NCBI RefSeq assembly: GCF_029784165.1
Contig: NC_073695.1
Span: 137,465,638-137,529,637, forward strand
DNA from: Wyeomyia smithii
Taxonomy: Eukaryota > Arthropoda > Insecta > Diptera > Culicidae
DNA: 64,000 nucleotides
Direction: 5' to 3'
This document shows, piece after piece, positions 22,649 to 34,566 of the stretch (within the stretch, counting starts at the first letter, position 1; the number at the start of each line of letters is the position of its first letter). The notes under the pieces are model-generated. The model did not search any database. It had not been told where the DNA came from and saw only the letters and a list, made by a program, of their open reading frames with translations. A program made the translations under genes and the position numbers.

Positions 22649-23110
22649 CCAGTAATGTAATATGCAGTCCACATCTGGACAAGTTTTTGTACAAACAGAA
22701 AGAAGATGCTTCAAAGGATGCAGAATAAACTTCTGAAAATGATATTGAAGCGTCCTCACTGGTTTAGCACGAATGAATCACACAGGCTTGCTAATGTGGA
22801 AACATTAGAAAATATGTCAAACCAAATTATCAACAAGTTCCGACAAAAATCGTTGCAATCCTTAATAACAACGATTAGCTCACTTTATAGTCAGTTAGAT
22901 AAGTGTAAGAATAGGCTAAGGTTTAATTTCAAACTCATTTTTTTTCTTGACAAGTAGGTTTACAATTTTCCTACAATTATATTCACTTAACTGAGGAAGC
23001 AATTAAAATCTTTCAATGAAATAAAAATTTATATAAATGTAATAGTGTCGATATGTCCCCGCAGAACACACAATAAAAATTCTGAATAAATATTAGTAAA
23101 TGATTAATCC
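22649..23110 (+). pseudogene. J1 ORF2 C-terminus and 3' UTR
   Basis: After the 7.6-kb block the element resumes (TATGCAGTCCACATCTGGAC). It reads RMQNKLLKMILKRPHWFSTNE, then NVETLENMSNQIINKFRQKS and ISSLYSQ, matching the J2 C-terminus. The 3' UTR (TTTTTTTCTTGACAAGTAGG, then CAGAACACACAATA) also matches J2. The element ends near 23110-23130, where repeat R begins. Confidence 0.85.
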
Positions 23111-23131
23111 ATCACAAAACATCTCCTCCTA

Positions 23132-23685
23132 CATTCTTGAAAGCTGCACTGACCGCTGTCGAAAAATGAACACCGACAAAAATATGCATATTTGCAAGGT
23201 TTCTCCCGCTATCAGCAACATTTTGTAAAACAGAAAATTCAACTAGCCGCTTCAATTACAACACTTTGGGGCACCAAAAGGAGCCAGTTGCCAATGATTC
23301 TTGTTCTCTGATTATTCCAACCATTTTAGTACGTTTGCACAGCCGCCAGCATTACGGGTGGAACCTGGCACGAGATGACTGGTCCTTTCAGCGGCTAACA
23401 CCTAGCGTCCGTATGTCACTGGTACGGTTTTGGAATGAAAACGATGGGGCGAAATGTTCGAATGGTACCTTTCATATCGAGGTTTTGTCAGTTATTTCGG
23501 AAGAGGGAGGAGTTTAGAAGAATATGGAATGATAAGGAAAGTAAAAAAGCATCGGAGACAGAAAGTGACCTCGAGTAAAACAACAACAAATCGTTTACAA
23601 AGTCAGATCGGTTGTATCCGTTAGTGTGGACTGTAGTTGGAAAGAGTGGTAGTGATTGGCTGCTCGGTATGATTTGAACATCGAT
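23132..23685 (+). repeat. Repeat family R, fourth copy, left half
   Basis: This aligns with 17682-18231: GAAAGCTGC, the CGCTGTCG block, GGCACGAGATGAC.GGT, CACCTAGCGTCCGTATGTC, then GTGATTGGCTGCTCGGTATG. It is cut at ATTTGAACATCGAT (23672-23685) by I-A. The right half resumes at 37528. Confidence 0.75.
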
Positions 23686-24210
23686 TTTTTTTTTCATATC
23701 ATTATTTGACACGGCACAAATACAATTTAATGTTTAACGGCGCCAATTATATCTGAAGACTTAAAATCTTAAAGCAAAATTTTTATCCTCGCTGCCGACT
23801 ACGAGCTGAAATTAAGTCTATCTTAAAACTAGGATGTATTTTTCAATCACTGTTTTGTAGTTTGATGGTCGTCTGATGCTCTTCGAATGGCCATATATGC
23901 ATATGGAATATGCAGCATGTATGGTTTTGTTCTGCTAAGCCACGATGTCATGAGCTGGAAGAGGTGCTTGTAATTCTCGGGTCCTGAAGGTATTGTGCGG
24001 GGGCTAGTTGCTGGTTATGGTTCGTTGTTGTTGTTCGCTGGTGTTCAAGTGGCCTATGGTATGTGCCGCTGAGCCAAGATATCACCGAAGGCCTCGGGTT
24101 CTCAGGTCCTGGTGAATTCGTGTGGGGTGCAGTTGTTGATTCCAAAACCTCTGCTCAAGGTTCAAACGTGTTCTTGCCGTTTTGTTGGGTGTAGACGGAG
24201 GGGAACGGGA
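23686..24210 (-). other. I-A 3' UTR
   Basis: This is the 3' UTR of the I family, with GACACGGCACAAATACAA next to the poly(A) tail and GCTGCCGACTACGAGCTGAA further in. It contains no gene. I-A carries an extra segment (23935-24160), absent from I-D, with a repeated AAGATATCAC/ACGATGTCA context. Confidence 0.8.
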
Positions 24211-25070
24211 CTAGACTGGGGCATGGATGGATTTTAGGAAAATGTATATAAGGGTCATGTAGGGTATGTCACGGCTCGCCAAGACATCACGAACAGGAAC
24301 AGCTGGCCGTCTACCTCCGGCCTGAAGGGAAGCTACTAATTTAGACCTGGCGTCACGGTGGACAGGGCATGACCAAACAACGTGCTCTATGTCGTGATAA
24401 CCTTCACCACAGGCACAGATACCGCTTTCTCCGAGCCCAATACGACGGAGATGCGCATCAAATCTATAGTGATTGGACATAAGCCGAGACATCACGCAAA
24501 TGAAATCTCGACCTATATCCAACCCCTTGAACCACGGATTCGTCGATACCTTGGGTATAATGGAATGTAACCACCTTCCCAGTTCCCCTCTGGTCCAAGA
24601 ATTTTGCCAACTGATGATCGTATTCTGACGTACAAATGCAAAAAATTCATTAAAAGCAATTGGTCTTTCATAAATTTCACCGTTTGTAGCGCCCACCTTA
24701 GCCAAAGAGTCCGCTTTCTCATTCCCCGGTATCGAGCAGTGAGAAGGGACCCACACTAAGGTAATCTGAAAAGATTTTTCGGATAAAGCACTCAGATGCT
24801 CCCGTATTTTCCCCAGGAAATCCGGAGAGTGCTTAACATCTTTCATCGATCGGAGAGCCTCAATGGAACTGAGACTATCCGTTAAGATGAAATAATGGTC
24901 CGTGGGCATTTTTTCGATGATCCCTAGGGTGTACTGAATTGCAGCTAATTCTGCGACGTAAACAGAAGCAGGATTATCGAGGAGACGGTTAAATTGTTAT
25001 TGAAGATACCGAAGCCAGTGGACCCATCGATAAGTGATCCGTCAGTGTAGAACATACTGTCGCAGTTGAT
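24211..25070 (-). pseudogene. I-A pol C-terminus: RNase H domain
   Basis: The frame 24211-24909 encodes FILTDSLSSIEALRSMKDVK, VPSHCSIPGNEKADSLAK and the Cys/His segment CACGEGYHDIEHVVWSC. The RNase H start (FYTDGSLIDGSTGFGI) is at 24960-25060 in another frame because of a small deletion near 24985. RNase H removes the RNA template during first-strand synthesis, and its presence is characteristic of the I clade. The insertion of I-B at 25070 separates it from RT. Confidence 0.85.
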
Positions 25071-26141
25071 TTTTTTTTCCTCATCTATAGTTTATTTGAC
25101 ACGGCACAAATACAATTCAATGTTTAACGGCGCCAATTATATCTGGTAGCTTACTTTCTAAAGTATCTTAATAACTAAAAGCAAATTTTTTATCCTCGCT
25201 GCCGACTACGAGCTGAAACTAAATCTAACTTAAAGCTAGAATATTTTGCATTAAAAGCACAGGTTTGCTGTTTGATGATTTTCATTGCCATAGGTAAGCA
25301 GCATATTAAATTTGTTCCGCTGCTGGGCCAAGATATTACGGACTGGCATATTCGGTTGTTTTCATCGGGCCTTGAGAGTATCGTGCGGGTCTGATTGCTG
25401 TTTCCGGATCCGGGGTCTTAACGTGTTCTTGTCATTTGATTGGATGTAGGCGGAAGGGGATAGGACTAAACTGGGGCGTGGATGGATTTCAGAAAAACGT
25501 ATATAAGGGACATGTAGGATAGTTCAAGTTTCGCCAAGACATCACGAACAGGAACAGCTGGCTGCCTACCTTCGGCCTGCAGGGAAGCTATTAATCTAGA
25601 CCTGGCGTCACGGTGTACAGGGCATGACCAAACAACGTGCTCTATGTCGTGATAACCTTCACCACAGGCACAGATACCACTTTTCCCGAGCCCAACACGA
25701 CGGAGATGCGCATCAAATCTATAGTGATTGGACATAAGCCGGGACATCACGCAAATGAAATCCCGACCTACATCCAACCCCTTGAACCACGGGTTTGTCG
25801 ACACCTTGGGGATTATGGAATGTAACCACCTTCCCAGTTCCCCCTTGGTCCAAGAATTTTGCCAACTGATGATCGTATTCTGACGTACAAATGCGAAAAA
25901 TTCATTAAAGGCAATTGGTCTTTCATAAATATCACCGTTTGTTGAGCCCACCTTAGCCAAAGAGTCCGCTTTCTCATTACCCGGTATCAAGCAGTGAGAA
26001 GGGACCCACGCTAAGGTAATCTGAAACGATTTTTCGGATAAAGCACTCAGATGTTCCCGTATTTTCCCCAGGAAATACGGAGAGTGCTTAACATCTTTCA
26101 CCGATCGGAGAGCCTCAATGGAACTGAGACTGTCCGTAAAG
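25071..26141 (-). pseudogene. I-B 3' UTR and RNase H C-terminal part
   Basis: The stretch 25071-25465 is the 3' UTR. The frame above it (25466 up to about 26141) encodes FTDSLSSIEALRSVKDVKHS, VPSHCLIPGNEKADSLAK and CACGEGYHDIEHVVWSC. The frame passes into the CR1 tail at about 26142, so the first residues of the apparent 255-codon frame belong to CR1 sequence. Confidence 0.85.
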
Positions 26142-29100
26142 ATGAAATTTGTATTTGTATTTGTATTTGCATATAATTCATCTAACCTAGGTTTACATGA
26201 ATGATTGTCAAAATCGTTTAAAATAATCGACATTTATTAAGTAGTTGCTTAAACTTATATGACGGCACACCAAAATCGTGAAGGTCTTCCACCTTAAGGA
26301 ATGTACGAATGCAGGAGGCTAGAGGCTCGTTGTATCCAAACGTAGTGCGATGAAAACTAGGTTGTAGCAAACCAGTAGATCGTAGACTGCGTTGCGAAGC
26401 ACGAAAGTTTAACAGTGACAAAAGTTTCGGGGAGTCGATTTCACCATTAATAACTTTAGCAACAAAAAGCGCTTGCTAAATTTTCCTGCGTCGATCAAGA
26501 GTATCGAGTCCAAGCAGAAGACAGCGATCAGGATAAGGAGGCAGGTTAATTGGATCCCGCCAAGGCAAGTTTCTCAATGCAAAACGGATGAACCTCTTTT
26601 GCACACGTTCGATACGAATAGTCCATACCAGTTGATTAGGGCACCAAACCATGCTTGCGTATTCGAGAATAGGCCGAACCAATGAGCAATACAGTGCTTT
26701 CAAGCAGTAAGGGTCGTTGAAATCACGAGCTATTTTGGAGATGAAGCCAAGCTGACGTGTGGCTTCAGCAATGATGTTCGAGCGATGCAAATTAAAAGAA
26801 AGTTTCGTGTCCAATAAAACTCCAAGGTCGTTAATGTGATCCACCCTCTCAAGTTTCTGATCGTCAATATGATAGTCGAAAACTATTGGATTCAACTTGC
26901 GATGAAAAGTTATAACGCGGCATTTGGAGACACTCAGAAATAACCAGTTTTTACGGCACCAGCCTACAAATATGTCCAAGAGCTTTTGTAAACGGCGACA
27001 ATCATCAACGGTGCGTACTTCGAGGTATAATTTCAGGTCGTCAGCATATATTAGTTTTACACCAGCACCTAACAGCAAGGTCACATCATTGAAAAACAAT
27101 GTAAATAGTAGGGGGCCCATATTGCTTCCCTGTGGAACACCTGAGTTATTCGTAAATGAAGATGAACAGCAAGTTTCAATTTTTACGCGCAGTACTCTAC
27201 CGCGTAGATAGGAGCTCAACCATGCAGTAAATTTCTGGGAGGCACCGAGTCGCGAAATTTTCTCAAGCAGTATATAATGATCAATTTTGTCAAACGCAGC
27301 TTTCAGGTCCGTGTATATTGCATCAACTTGGGCTTTTCGTTCTATGTTGGAGATGCATGTCGTTGTAAAATCGAAAATATTGGTGCTAACGGACCGGCCG
27401 GGCATAAATCCATGCTGGACAGTAGAAATGTAGTTTTTAACACGAGATAAAACAAACGTACTCACGATTATTTCAAACAGTTTAGAAGCGGCCGAAAGGC
27501 TAGTTATTCCTCGATAGTTCCTCACGTTCCGACGATCTCCACTTTTGAATACCGGAAACATGAAGGATTGTTTCCAAATTTCAGGAAATTGACCTTGTTC
27601 GAAAGACTTGTTAAAAATACATGACAAAGGTTCAGCCAAAACAGGTGCGCAACGACCAATTATTACCGCCGGGATACCATCAGGTCCAGCAGAGAACGAG
27701 CGTTTCAGCTTCTTTGCAGCAGCCACAATCATATCAGTAGTGATGTCAAACGTACTCAAATCAACTAAGTTTGCCGGAACAGGTACTGCAGCTTCAACAG
27801 CCTCAAGTGTAGATGCAGTATCACCAGCAAAAACAGAAGCAAAATAATTCGCAAATAATTCACAAGAGTCAGAGTTTGATTTTGACTCAGTTCCGTCGTA
27901 GTAAACATTTTTGGGGATTGAAGTACGTTTTCTTTTTGAGTTGACGAAATTCCAGAAGTTTCTTGGTTTCAGGCGAAGATCAATTTGAATCCGCATAATG
28001 TAGCGTTTGTACAAAGCGGCATTCATTCGGCGGTATTCATCACTCGATAGTTTAAAGTTGCGTTTCGTTTCACAGGTTTTCCAACGACGATATCTACGCT
28101 GCCAACAATTACGTTCTCGTTTTAGCGCACGTAAATGCTGGGTGGACCAGGGAGGGGAAGCGGGTGCCTTAACCAGTGGCAAATTCGAACTTAACCACTG
28201 GTACATGGTATCGCAAAATATCGCAGCCATATCGTCAACGTTATCTTGCTCTTGTAGAATGGTCCAATTTAGGCTCGTCAGGTAGTCAGTAAAAGCAGTA
28301 AAGTCTAGTTTACGGTAATTTAGCACTCTAGATTCAGGCAATGTGCGGCGCGCAGCAGGACGAGAGGTAATATTGCATTTAGCGGGCAACGAAATTGTTA
28401 ACGCCGGGTGATGGGGATCGAGGGGCAAAACAAGAGGAGCGACGCAAACATCAGCAACAACTTCTCGATCGGGGGAACAAAAGACCAAGTCCAGTGTACG
28501 GCCCAGATGGTTGCGCTCATTATTTGCTTGGCGGAGATTCAAGTAGTTCATACCATCGATTAACGCTGAAGCAGCAGCAGAAAGTTGAGATGAACTGTTA
28601 TACATCATACCGTCGTCACTGTTGTCCCAAACTATGCGTGGCTGGTTATAATCGCCACAAATCAGAACTACTTCATCGTTCACTGGGTTCTCACTATTAC
28701 TACATAGCTCTGCAATTGAGGCAATATGCGAATCGATCACATTAACCAGCTGGCTTTTGTCAGGAGGGATGTACACACCACATATTAACAGTTTTAAACC
28801 ACGAATTGAGACACGCACGCACACTTGCTCCAAGCAACGACCATTCATTGTTTCAGCAATTGAGCGATTCGGGTTTTTTGGACGATCAACAAATTCACGG
28901 AATAACATACCGACAGGCCAAGACGATGGATTTAATGCATTCGGTTTCAAGTCTGGATCTAAACCGATTTTGTAGGACACGAATGACATGTTGGAGACGT
29001 CTTTCCCTTTGGGGACAAGCCGTATCACATCGACTGGATCAGTAATATTCAAACAGCGGGACACAATATTCTGTACGTCACTGTCTGTTAGTAGCGGATT

Positions 29101-29728
29101 CAAGCGTGAAAGATAAAGCCAAAATTTGTTGACGTTGGGAGCGATCGAGGAAACAGGGAGATCACTCAAATCAATAGCGTTTGTGCCACAATCGGACTGG
29201 ATTTCTGCGATCATATTTTCATCAATGCGCCTACGTTTCATAGTGCGGTTAGACCAAACAGGCGTTATTGGCGTGGGTACAGGCCAATCTAGTTGTTGCT
29301 TGATTGATAATTTATCAATTTTTTTGTTCAGCGCTTCAACTACGTCGGAAAGTTGCTGAACTTTAGCTGGTAAATCAGTTGGGTTTGGTTGTATTGGTGG
29401 CACTTGTTGAGTATCAGCAATATACACTCGAATACTACGACCGTTCATTTCGTTCTTGCAAGCTGTGCACAACAGTAAAAGTTTCCCCTGCGCGAATTGT
29501 TCCTTCAAACCACGGGAATTAATGCCGCAGCAAGCTTGGTTAATATGCATGTAGGAATCACAGAAGCCGCAGCGCATTGGTTCGATATCGTTGATATCAT
29601 TTCTGCATTCGATGCATTGTTTTTTCTCCATTTCGCTTCACACACGATCAACCGCACACAGGTAACCAATACAAGCAAGTTAGCAACTTAACGAAAGCTG
29701 GCTCTGCCGCAGATGATGATCGAATAGG
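26142..29728 (-). mobile_element. CR1-clade LINE inserted in I-B
   Basis: The element ends on its 3' side in three ACAAAT units (26145-26170 read on the minus strand), a short-tandem-repeat tail typical of CR1/L2-like LINEs rather than poly(A). The 5' leader is only about 97 bp (29632-29728). I-B RNase H resumes at AATAATGGTCC right after it. A possible imperfect TSD is GATGAAAT / GATTAAAAT. The element carries one long frame described separately. Confidence 0.85.
26218..29631 (-). pseudogene. CR1 fused ORF1-ORF2: PHD finger, RRM-like region, partial endonuclease, reverse transcriptase
   Basis: The frame is open for 1051 codons (29631 to 26476). A TAG follows, and the same frame continues about 85 codons to 26218. 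Residues 1-60 form a PHD-like Cys/His finger (CIECRND, CGFCDSYMHINQACC, CTACK). A short leucine-rich coiled coil (about 85-108) and an RRM-like segment with a LFREFVDRPKN end (about 170-253) follow. At about residue 257 it passes into the middle of the APE endonuclease (CLEQVCVRVSIRGLKLLICG, GDYNQP), lacking the N-terminal catalytic Asn and Glu. The RT is complete: DLKAAFDKIDH, SGVPQGSNMGPLLF, YADDLKLY. I infer a deletion that joined ORF1 to ORF2 in frame. Endonuclease activity is not expected. Confidence 0.85.
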
Positions 29729-32700
29729 TAATGATTAAAATAATGGTCCGTGGGCATTTTTTCGATAATCCCTAGGGTGTACTGAATGGCAGTTAATTCT
29801 GCGACGTAAACAGAAGCAGGATTATCGAGCTTATGGGAGACGGTTAAATTGTTATTGAAGATACCGAAGCCAGTGGACCCATCAAGAAGTGATCCGTCAG
29901 TGTAGTACATATTGTCGCAGTTGATTTTTCGATATTTATTGGAAAAAAATTTTAGGGATCTGCTGCACGCGTAAATGATCCGGGATTCCTCGAGTTTCTT
30001 CTATCATGGATGTATCGAAAAACACAGTAGAATCAGAAGTATTTGATAAGTCGACACGATTTGGAATATTCGAAGAAGGGTTTATATTTAGGGACATGTG
30101 ATTGAAATACAATGTCATAAAACGGGTTTGAGAATTAAGTTCGATTAACCTTTCAAAATTTTCAATCACGGGACGGTTCAAGACCTCACATTTGATTAGA
30201 ATACGAGAAGACAGGCTCCAGAAGCGGTTTTTCAATGGTAGTACTCCAGCTAAGATCTCCAAACTCATCGTATGGGTCGATTGCATGCAACCCAAGGCGA
30301 TACGCAAACAACGATATTGTATTCGCTCCAGTTTGATCAAATGTGTGTTTGCTGCAAAGCGGAAGCAGAAACACCCGTACTCAATAACAGACAGTATCGT
30401 TGTTTGGTAAAGCCTTATAAGGTCTCCTGGATGGGCTCCCCACCATTGTCCGGTTATTGTACGAAGAAAATTCACTCTTTGTTGACATTTTTTCATCAGA
30501 TACCTCACGTGACAACCCCAGGTGCCTTTAGAGTCGAACCAGACACCAAGATATTTGTGTACCAAAACCTGAGAAATCGTTTTACCCATTAATTGTGTTT
30601 GAAGCTGAGCAGGTTCATGCTTCCTAGAAAAAACTACTATCTCAGTCTTCTCCGGAGAGAATTCGATACCTAGCTGTAAAGCCCAAGCAGACAAATTGTC
30701 CAAGGTATCTTGCAATGGTCCTTGCAAATTGGCAGCTTTGGCTCCTGTAACAGAGATTACACTGCCGTCTGCAAGTTGTCTTATCGTGCATGAATTTGCC
30801 AGACATTCGTCGATGTCATTTACATAAAAGTTGTAAAGAAGGGGGCTTAAACATGAGCCCTGGGGAAGACCCATGTAGCTAATGCGAAAAGTTGCCAAAT
30901 CGCCGTGCGTAAAATGCATGTGCTTTTCGGACAACAAATTGTGCAAAAAATTGTTCAAAATTGGAGAAAATCCTTGTCGGTGAAGTTTACCCGAAAGAAT
31001 GTCAATAGAAACGGAATCAAAAGCCCCCTTAATGTCCAAGAACGCAGACGCCATTTGTTCTTTGCGAGTATACGCCAGCTGAATATCTGTTGAAAGCAAC
31101 GCAAGATAATCATTCGTCCCTTTGGCGCGGCGGAAGCCAAATTGAGCATCTGATAGTAGACCATTTGATTCGACCCAATGGTCTAAACGACGGAGTATCA
31201 TTTTTTCCATCAATTTCCGGATACAGGATAGCATTGCAATCGGCCTATAAGAGTTGTGATCAGAAGCTGCTTTCCCCGGTTTTTGGATGGCGATCACCTT
31301 CACTTGCCTCCAATCCTGCGGTACAATGTTTTGCTCCAGGAACTTATTGAACAAGTTCAACAAGCGCCTCTTGGCATTGCCGGGTAGATTCTTCAACAAG
31401 TTGAATTTGATTCTATCTAACCCAGGCGCGTTATTGTTACAGGACAGGAGGGCAACTGAAAATTCTGCCATCGTAAAAGGTGATTCTATCGCGTCGTGAC
31501 CCGGAGACGTATCGCGAACAAAGTTTTGCGCAGGAACAGAGTCCGGACATACTTTCCTGGCAAAATCAAATATCCACCGACTTGAAGACTCCTCGCTTTC
31601 GTTGACCGTTACGCGATTCCGCATTCTTCGGGCTGTGTTCCAAAGAGTGCTCATCGATGTCTCCCTCGACGTCTCGTTCACGAACCGACGCCAATATCCG
31701 CGCCAATTCGCGTTTCTTTGCTTTAGCCAGGCTATTAAGCTTGGTATTAAGCTCCGAATACCGTATATAGTCGTCGGGTATACCTCCCTTCTGGAAGGCC
31801 AAAAACGCGTCGGATCTTTGCGTGTAGACATCGGAGCACTCTTGGTCCCACCACGGAGTGGGAGGCCGTTCTTTAATCGTTACGCCGGGATATTTCTTCG
31901 TTTGGGCTTGCAACGCGGCGTCGAGAATCAAGCCCGCGAGGAGGTTGTATTCTTCAAGTGGTGGATGATGTTGAATCGACTCGACCGCTTTTGAAATCAT
32001 TTCCTCGTATAACTTCCAATCGACATTCCGTGTGAGGTCATACGGAATGTCAATTGGTCGCATGCGAGTTGACCCGTTTGTAATTGAAATAAGAATAGGC
32101 AGATGGTCGCTACCGTGAGGATCGAGGATTACCTTCCATGTGCAATCCAACCGTAGCGACGTCGAACATAAGGATAGATCCAAAGCGCTTGGGCGCGCTG
32201 GAGGTTTCGGAATACGTGTCATTTCACCGTTGTTCAAAATAGTCATGTCGAAGTCATCGCAAAGGTTATAGATTAAAGAGGAGCGGTTATCATTGTAAGG
32301 GGAACCCCAAGCCACACCATGAGAGTTGAAGTCTCCCAAAATCAAACGTGGCGAGGGAAGAAGTTCTATTAAATCAAAGAGCAGCCGTTGCCCAACCTGT
32401 GCTCTGGGAGGAATATATATTGAGGCAATACAAAGCTCTTTACCTTGTATTGTCATTTGACATGCGACAACTTCGATGCCTGGAATCGAGGGGAGGTTAA
32501 TACGATAGAAAGAATAGCACTTTTTAATCCCTAGAAGTACTCCTCCATATGGGGTGTCTCGATCAAGGCGAATAATATTAAAATCATGGAAGTTGAGATC
32601 AATATTTGAAGTAAGCCAAGTTTCACAAAGGGAAAATGCATCGCATTTGTTTTTATTTATCAAAACTTTAAACGAATCAATTTTTGGTAAAATACTTCTA

Positions 32701-32777
32701 CAATTCCACTGTAAGACAGAGATAGAATCCTTCATATACGCGGTTGAATTAGGCATCGAAGGATACAATCGCTGCAA
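29729..32777 (-). pseudogene. I-B ORF2: endonuclease, reverse transcriptase and RNase H start, frameshifted, RT active site mutated
   Basis: The frame 31566-32777 (MQRLYPSMPN start) holds the APE endonuclease: LQWNCRS, LCETWLTSN, LGDFNSHGVAWG and GSDHLPIL. A short duplication near 31710 shifts the frame. The 631-codon frame 29936-31831 then carries RT: DIKGAFDSVSIDILSGKL, GLPQGSCLSPLLYNF and RQLADGSVIS. The last is the catalytic box, where I-D has LADD, so the second Asp is Gly. A one-base insertion near 29940 separates the RNase H start (FYTDGS-like at 29890, VAELTAIQYT). ORF2 overlaps gag by 29 nt. Confidence 0.9.
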
Positions 32778-34119
32778 GGAGGGGCCATTGGGCAGTCAAC
32801 TGCTTCAAAAATGATTTAACTGTTGGGAGGAATGCTGTAAGAAAAATTTTAATTGGATCGGGTACATTGAAATTTTCAAAAATCCAGTCCACAATGTCAG
32901 AAAATTTCACTAATCCAGAGTTTGTTTCATCAACTGGATGTGCAAAAGGAACAACTGGGGTTTTAGATGTTCCTGGCAGTGCTGGGAACTCCTTCTGGGA
33001 CTTTAAATTTGCAAGCCCAGGAGGAGTTTGCTTCGGTTTTTCCGCAGCACTGTTTGGTTTGCTTGTAACTTTCATTTCACTTTGGGAAATCTTAGGACCT
33101 TTACGGGGAAGTTCAGGAGAAGAAACATTTTTCCTCATCCTAGACTCCCCAGGATTGGCATAAGATGTTCCCGCTGATGAATCGTCAGAATCGGTTTCAT
33201 CAGAGGACAACAGATCAAAGGGGTTCGATGTAATGGTAGAAGTGCTCACGGTCTTCTTCAGCATCTCAGCATAAGAACGCTTTGAACGCTCCTTAAGTGA
33301 CCGCTTGATTTTATCTCTGCGCTGCATGTACACCGGGCATGTGGAGAGCTCATGCTGGTTTTCCCCACGGTGAATACATTTTTCAGCATTAACACTGCAA
33401 GAATCTTCCGCATGAGTCTCCCCACACTTGCTACATCGTGCCTCATTGCAGCAGTAGGCGGCTGTGTGGCCTAACTGCTTGCAATTGGTGCAATTCATAA
33501 CACGAGGTACATACAATCGCACAGGCAGACGAACCCGGTCGATCGAGACGTGGCTAGGGAGTGCAGATCCGGCAAACGTAACGCAAAACGAGTCTGACGG
33601 AGTGTAAACTGTTTTACCGCCGACGAGAGACATGGACCGCAATTGCTTACAATCCAAAATCTTCGCCTGTGTTTCGGTATTTTTGAAGCAACCGGTTGCG
33701 CTCTTTAGGATACACTCGACAGACAGACTCGAATCGGTTATGACACCGTCGATCTCCACGTCTCGTGCGGGTATGTAAACGCGATACTCGCGTGTGAAGA
33801 GCTCAGAGCAAGCGATAGCATTGGCCTGTGCCAGATCACTGACCACGACACGGAGCTTGTTAGGTCGGATCTTGGAAATTTCGGTCACGGCCTTGTACCC
33901 CTTCGTCAGGTCTTTAGAAATTTGCAGTATGTTTAATCGCTTTGAATTCACTCCTGCCTTTGGACGAAAATAAACAGTATAGCTGCCCTGTTGAGATCCG
34001 TCCGGGTAAAGCCTGGGGCGAGGGGGGACTGGAGAATGAACAGGGGAGGGGGTAACAGAAGGGTCAGGGTCAGGGGGGTTCAGGGATGGTGGCACGGGAG
34101 GCGAGGGATCTATATCCAT
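32749..34119 (-). CDS. I-B ORF1 (gag), intact 456-codon frame
   Basis: This encodes the RNA-binding structural protein of the I element. The N-terminus is Pro/Ser/Asp-rich (MDIDPSPPVPP). A conserved domain with VYFRPKAG and TEISKIRPNKLRVVVSDL follows, then three zinc-knuckle positions at about residues 208-262: CTNCKQLGHTAAYC, CSKCGETHAEDSC and CIHRGENQHELSTC. In the third the second Cys is Arg, so that knuckle is probably unable to bind zinc. I-D keeps Cys. The C-terminus has a hydrophobic helix (DPIKIFLTAFLPTVKSFLKQ). The length equals that of I-D gag. Confidence 0.88.
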   Translation of the reverse strand: MDIDPSPPVPPSLNPPDPDPSVTPSPVHSPVPPRPRLYPDGSQQGSYTVYFRPKAGVNSKRLNILQISKDLTKGYKAVTEISKIRPNKLRVVVSDLAQANAIACSELFTREYRVYIPARDVEIDGVITDSSLSVECILKSATGCFKNTETQAKILDCKQLRSMSLVGGKTVYTPSDSFCVTFAGSALPSHVSIDRVRLPVRLYVPRVMNCTNCKQLGHTAAYCCNEARCSKCGETHAEDSCSVNAEKCIHRGENQHELSTCPVYMQRRDKIKRSLKERSKRSYAEMLKKTVSTSTITSNPFDLLSSDETDSDDSSAGTSYANPGESRMRKNVSSPELPRKGPKISQSEMKVTSKPNSAAEKPKQTPPGLANLKSQKEFPALPGTSKTPVVPFAHPVDETNSGLVKFSDIVDWIFENFNVPDPIKIFLTAFLPTVKSFLKQLTAQWPLLAAIVSFDA

Positions 34120-34554
34120 CGCGCTAAATGTAGCGCACTAGCGCATTAGCGCCGACAAGAACACGTACCTATTTACTTCTTCCTTCCAGCAGTGGTTGTC
34201 CGATCGTTCGAAGCTGCACCCAAAGCAGCCAGCAGCACCGGTACAGCAGCACCAATACAGCCAGCAGCAGTGAGCCGGGTGTGAGATCACTCAGCACACT
34301 CGACTGTCAACTGATGGCCTTGAATTAGAAAGATCTATTCACTGTGCACAGATCAAAACTGCAGCTGGTATTTTGCACCAATACAGCCAAAGTTGCGAGC
34401 CGGGTACAGAACGTAGCGACACAACTCACAATCTAGTTGGCATTTAGCGCGAATAATACACTCTTTTGTTTGGCTATTCGTACACACGGACCGGATTGTA
34501 ATAGAACGACCACTTTGCACGTCCGTTTCTGTCGAGTGTTCGACGCGGAATGTC
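34120..34554 (-). other. I-B 5' UTR
   Basis: This leader upstream of gag contains the CAGCAGCACCAATACAGCCA segment, with a second CACCAATACAGCCA at 34377, indicating a partial duplication of the leader. It has no gene. It ends at the TSD at 34555. Confidence 0.7.
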
Positions 34555-34566
34555 GTCGCAGTTGAT

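Larger units (their letters stand above)
1..23110 (+). mobile_element. Juan-like jockey-clade LINE J1, 5' end outside window, broken by at least eight insertions
   Basis: Colinear matches to the better preserved jockey element J2 (55557-60010, opposite strand) run through this interval in order: ORF1 at 1-766, ORF2 pieces at 753-909, 1404-1427, 6627-6796, 6966-7184, 7798-8508, 11458-11611, 11824-12450, 14911-15009 and 22649-22957, then a 3' UTR to about 23110. Each gap is filled by another element, most with a recognisable TSD. The element is non-LTR, of the jockey clade (gag with CCHC knuckles, APE endonuclease, reverse transcriptase). It is a relic, with frameshifts and stops in every piece. 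Confidence 0.88.
25071..34554 (-). mobile_element. I-clade LINE copy I-B, full length, inserted in I-A and split by CR1
   Basis: The 12-bp TSD GTCGCAGTTGAT is at 25059-25070 and 34555-34566. Removing the CR1 insertion leaves 25071-26141 and 29729-34554, about 5.9 kb, the same as I-D. The 5' end (minus strand GACATTCCGCGTCGAACACT) aligns with the I-D start. The copy keeps an open gag but pol has frameshifts and a mutated catalytic residue. Confidence 0.92.

Noticed and set aside
24382..32814. Plus-strand frames antisense to I-A, I-B and CR1 (for example 28395-28745, 31602-31994)
   Set aside because: They mirror pol and gag coding on the minus strand and have no homology of their own.
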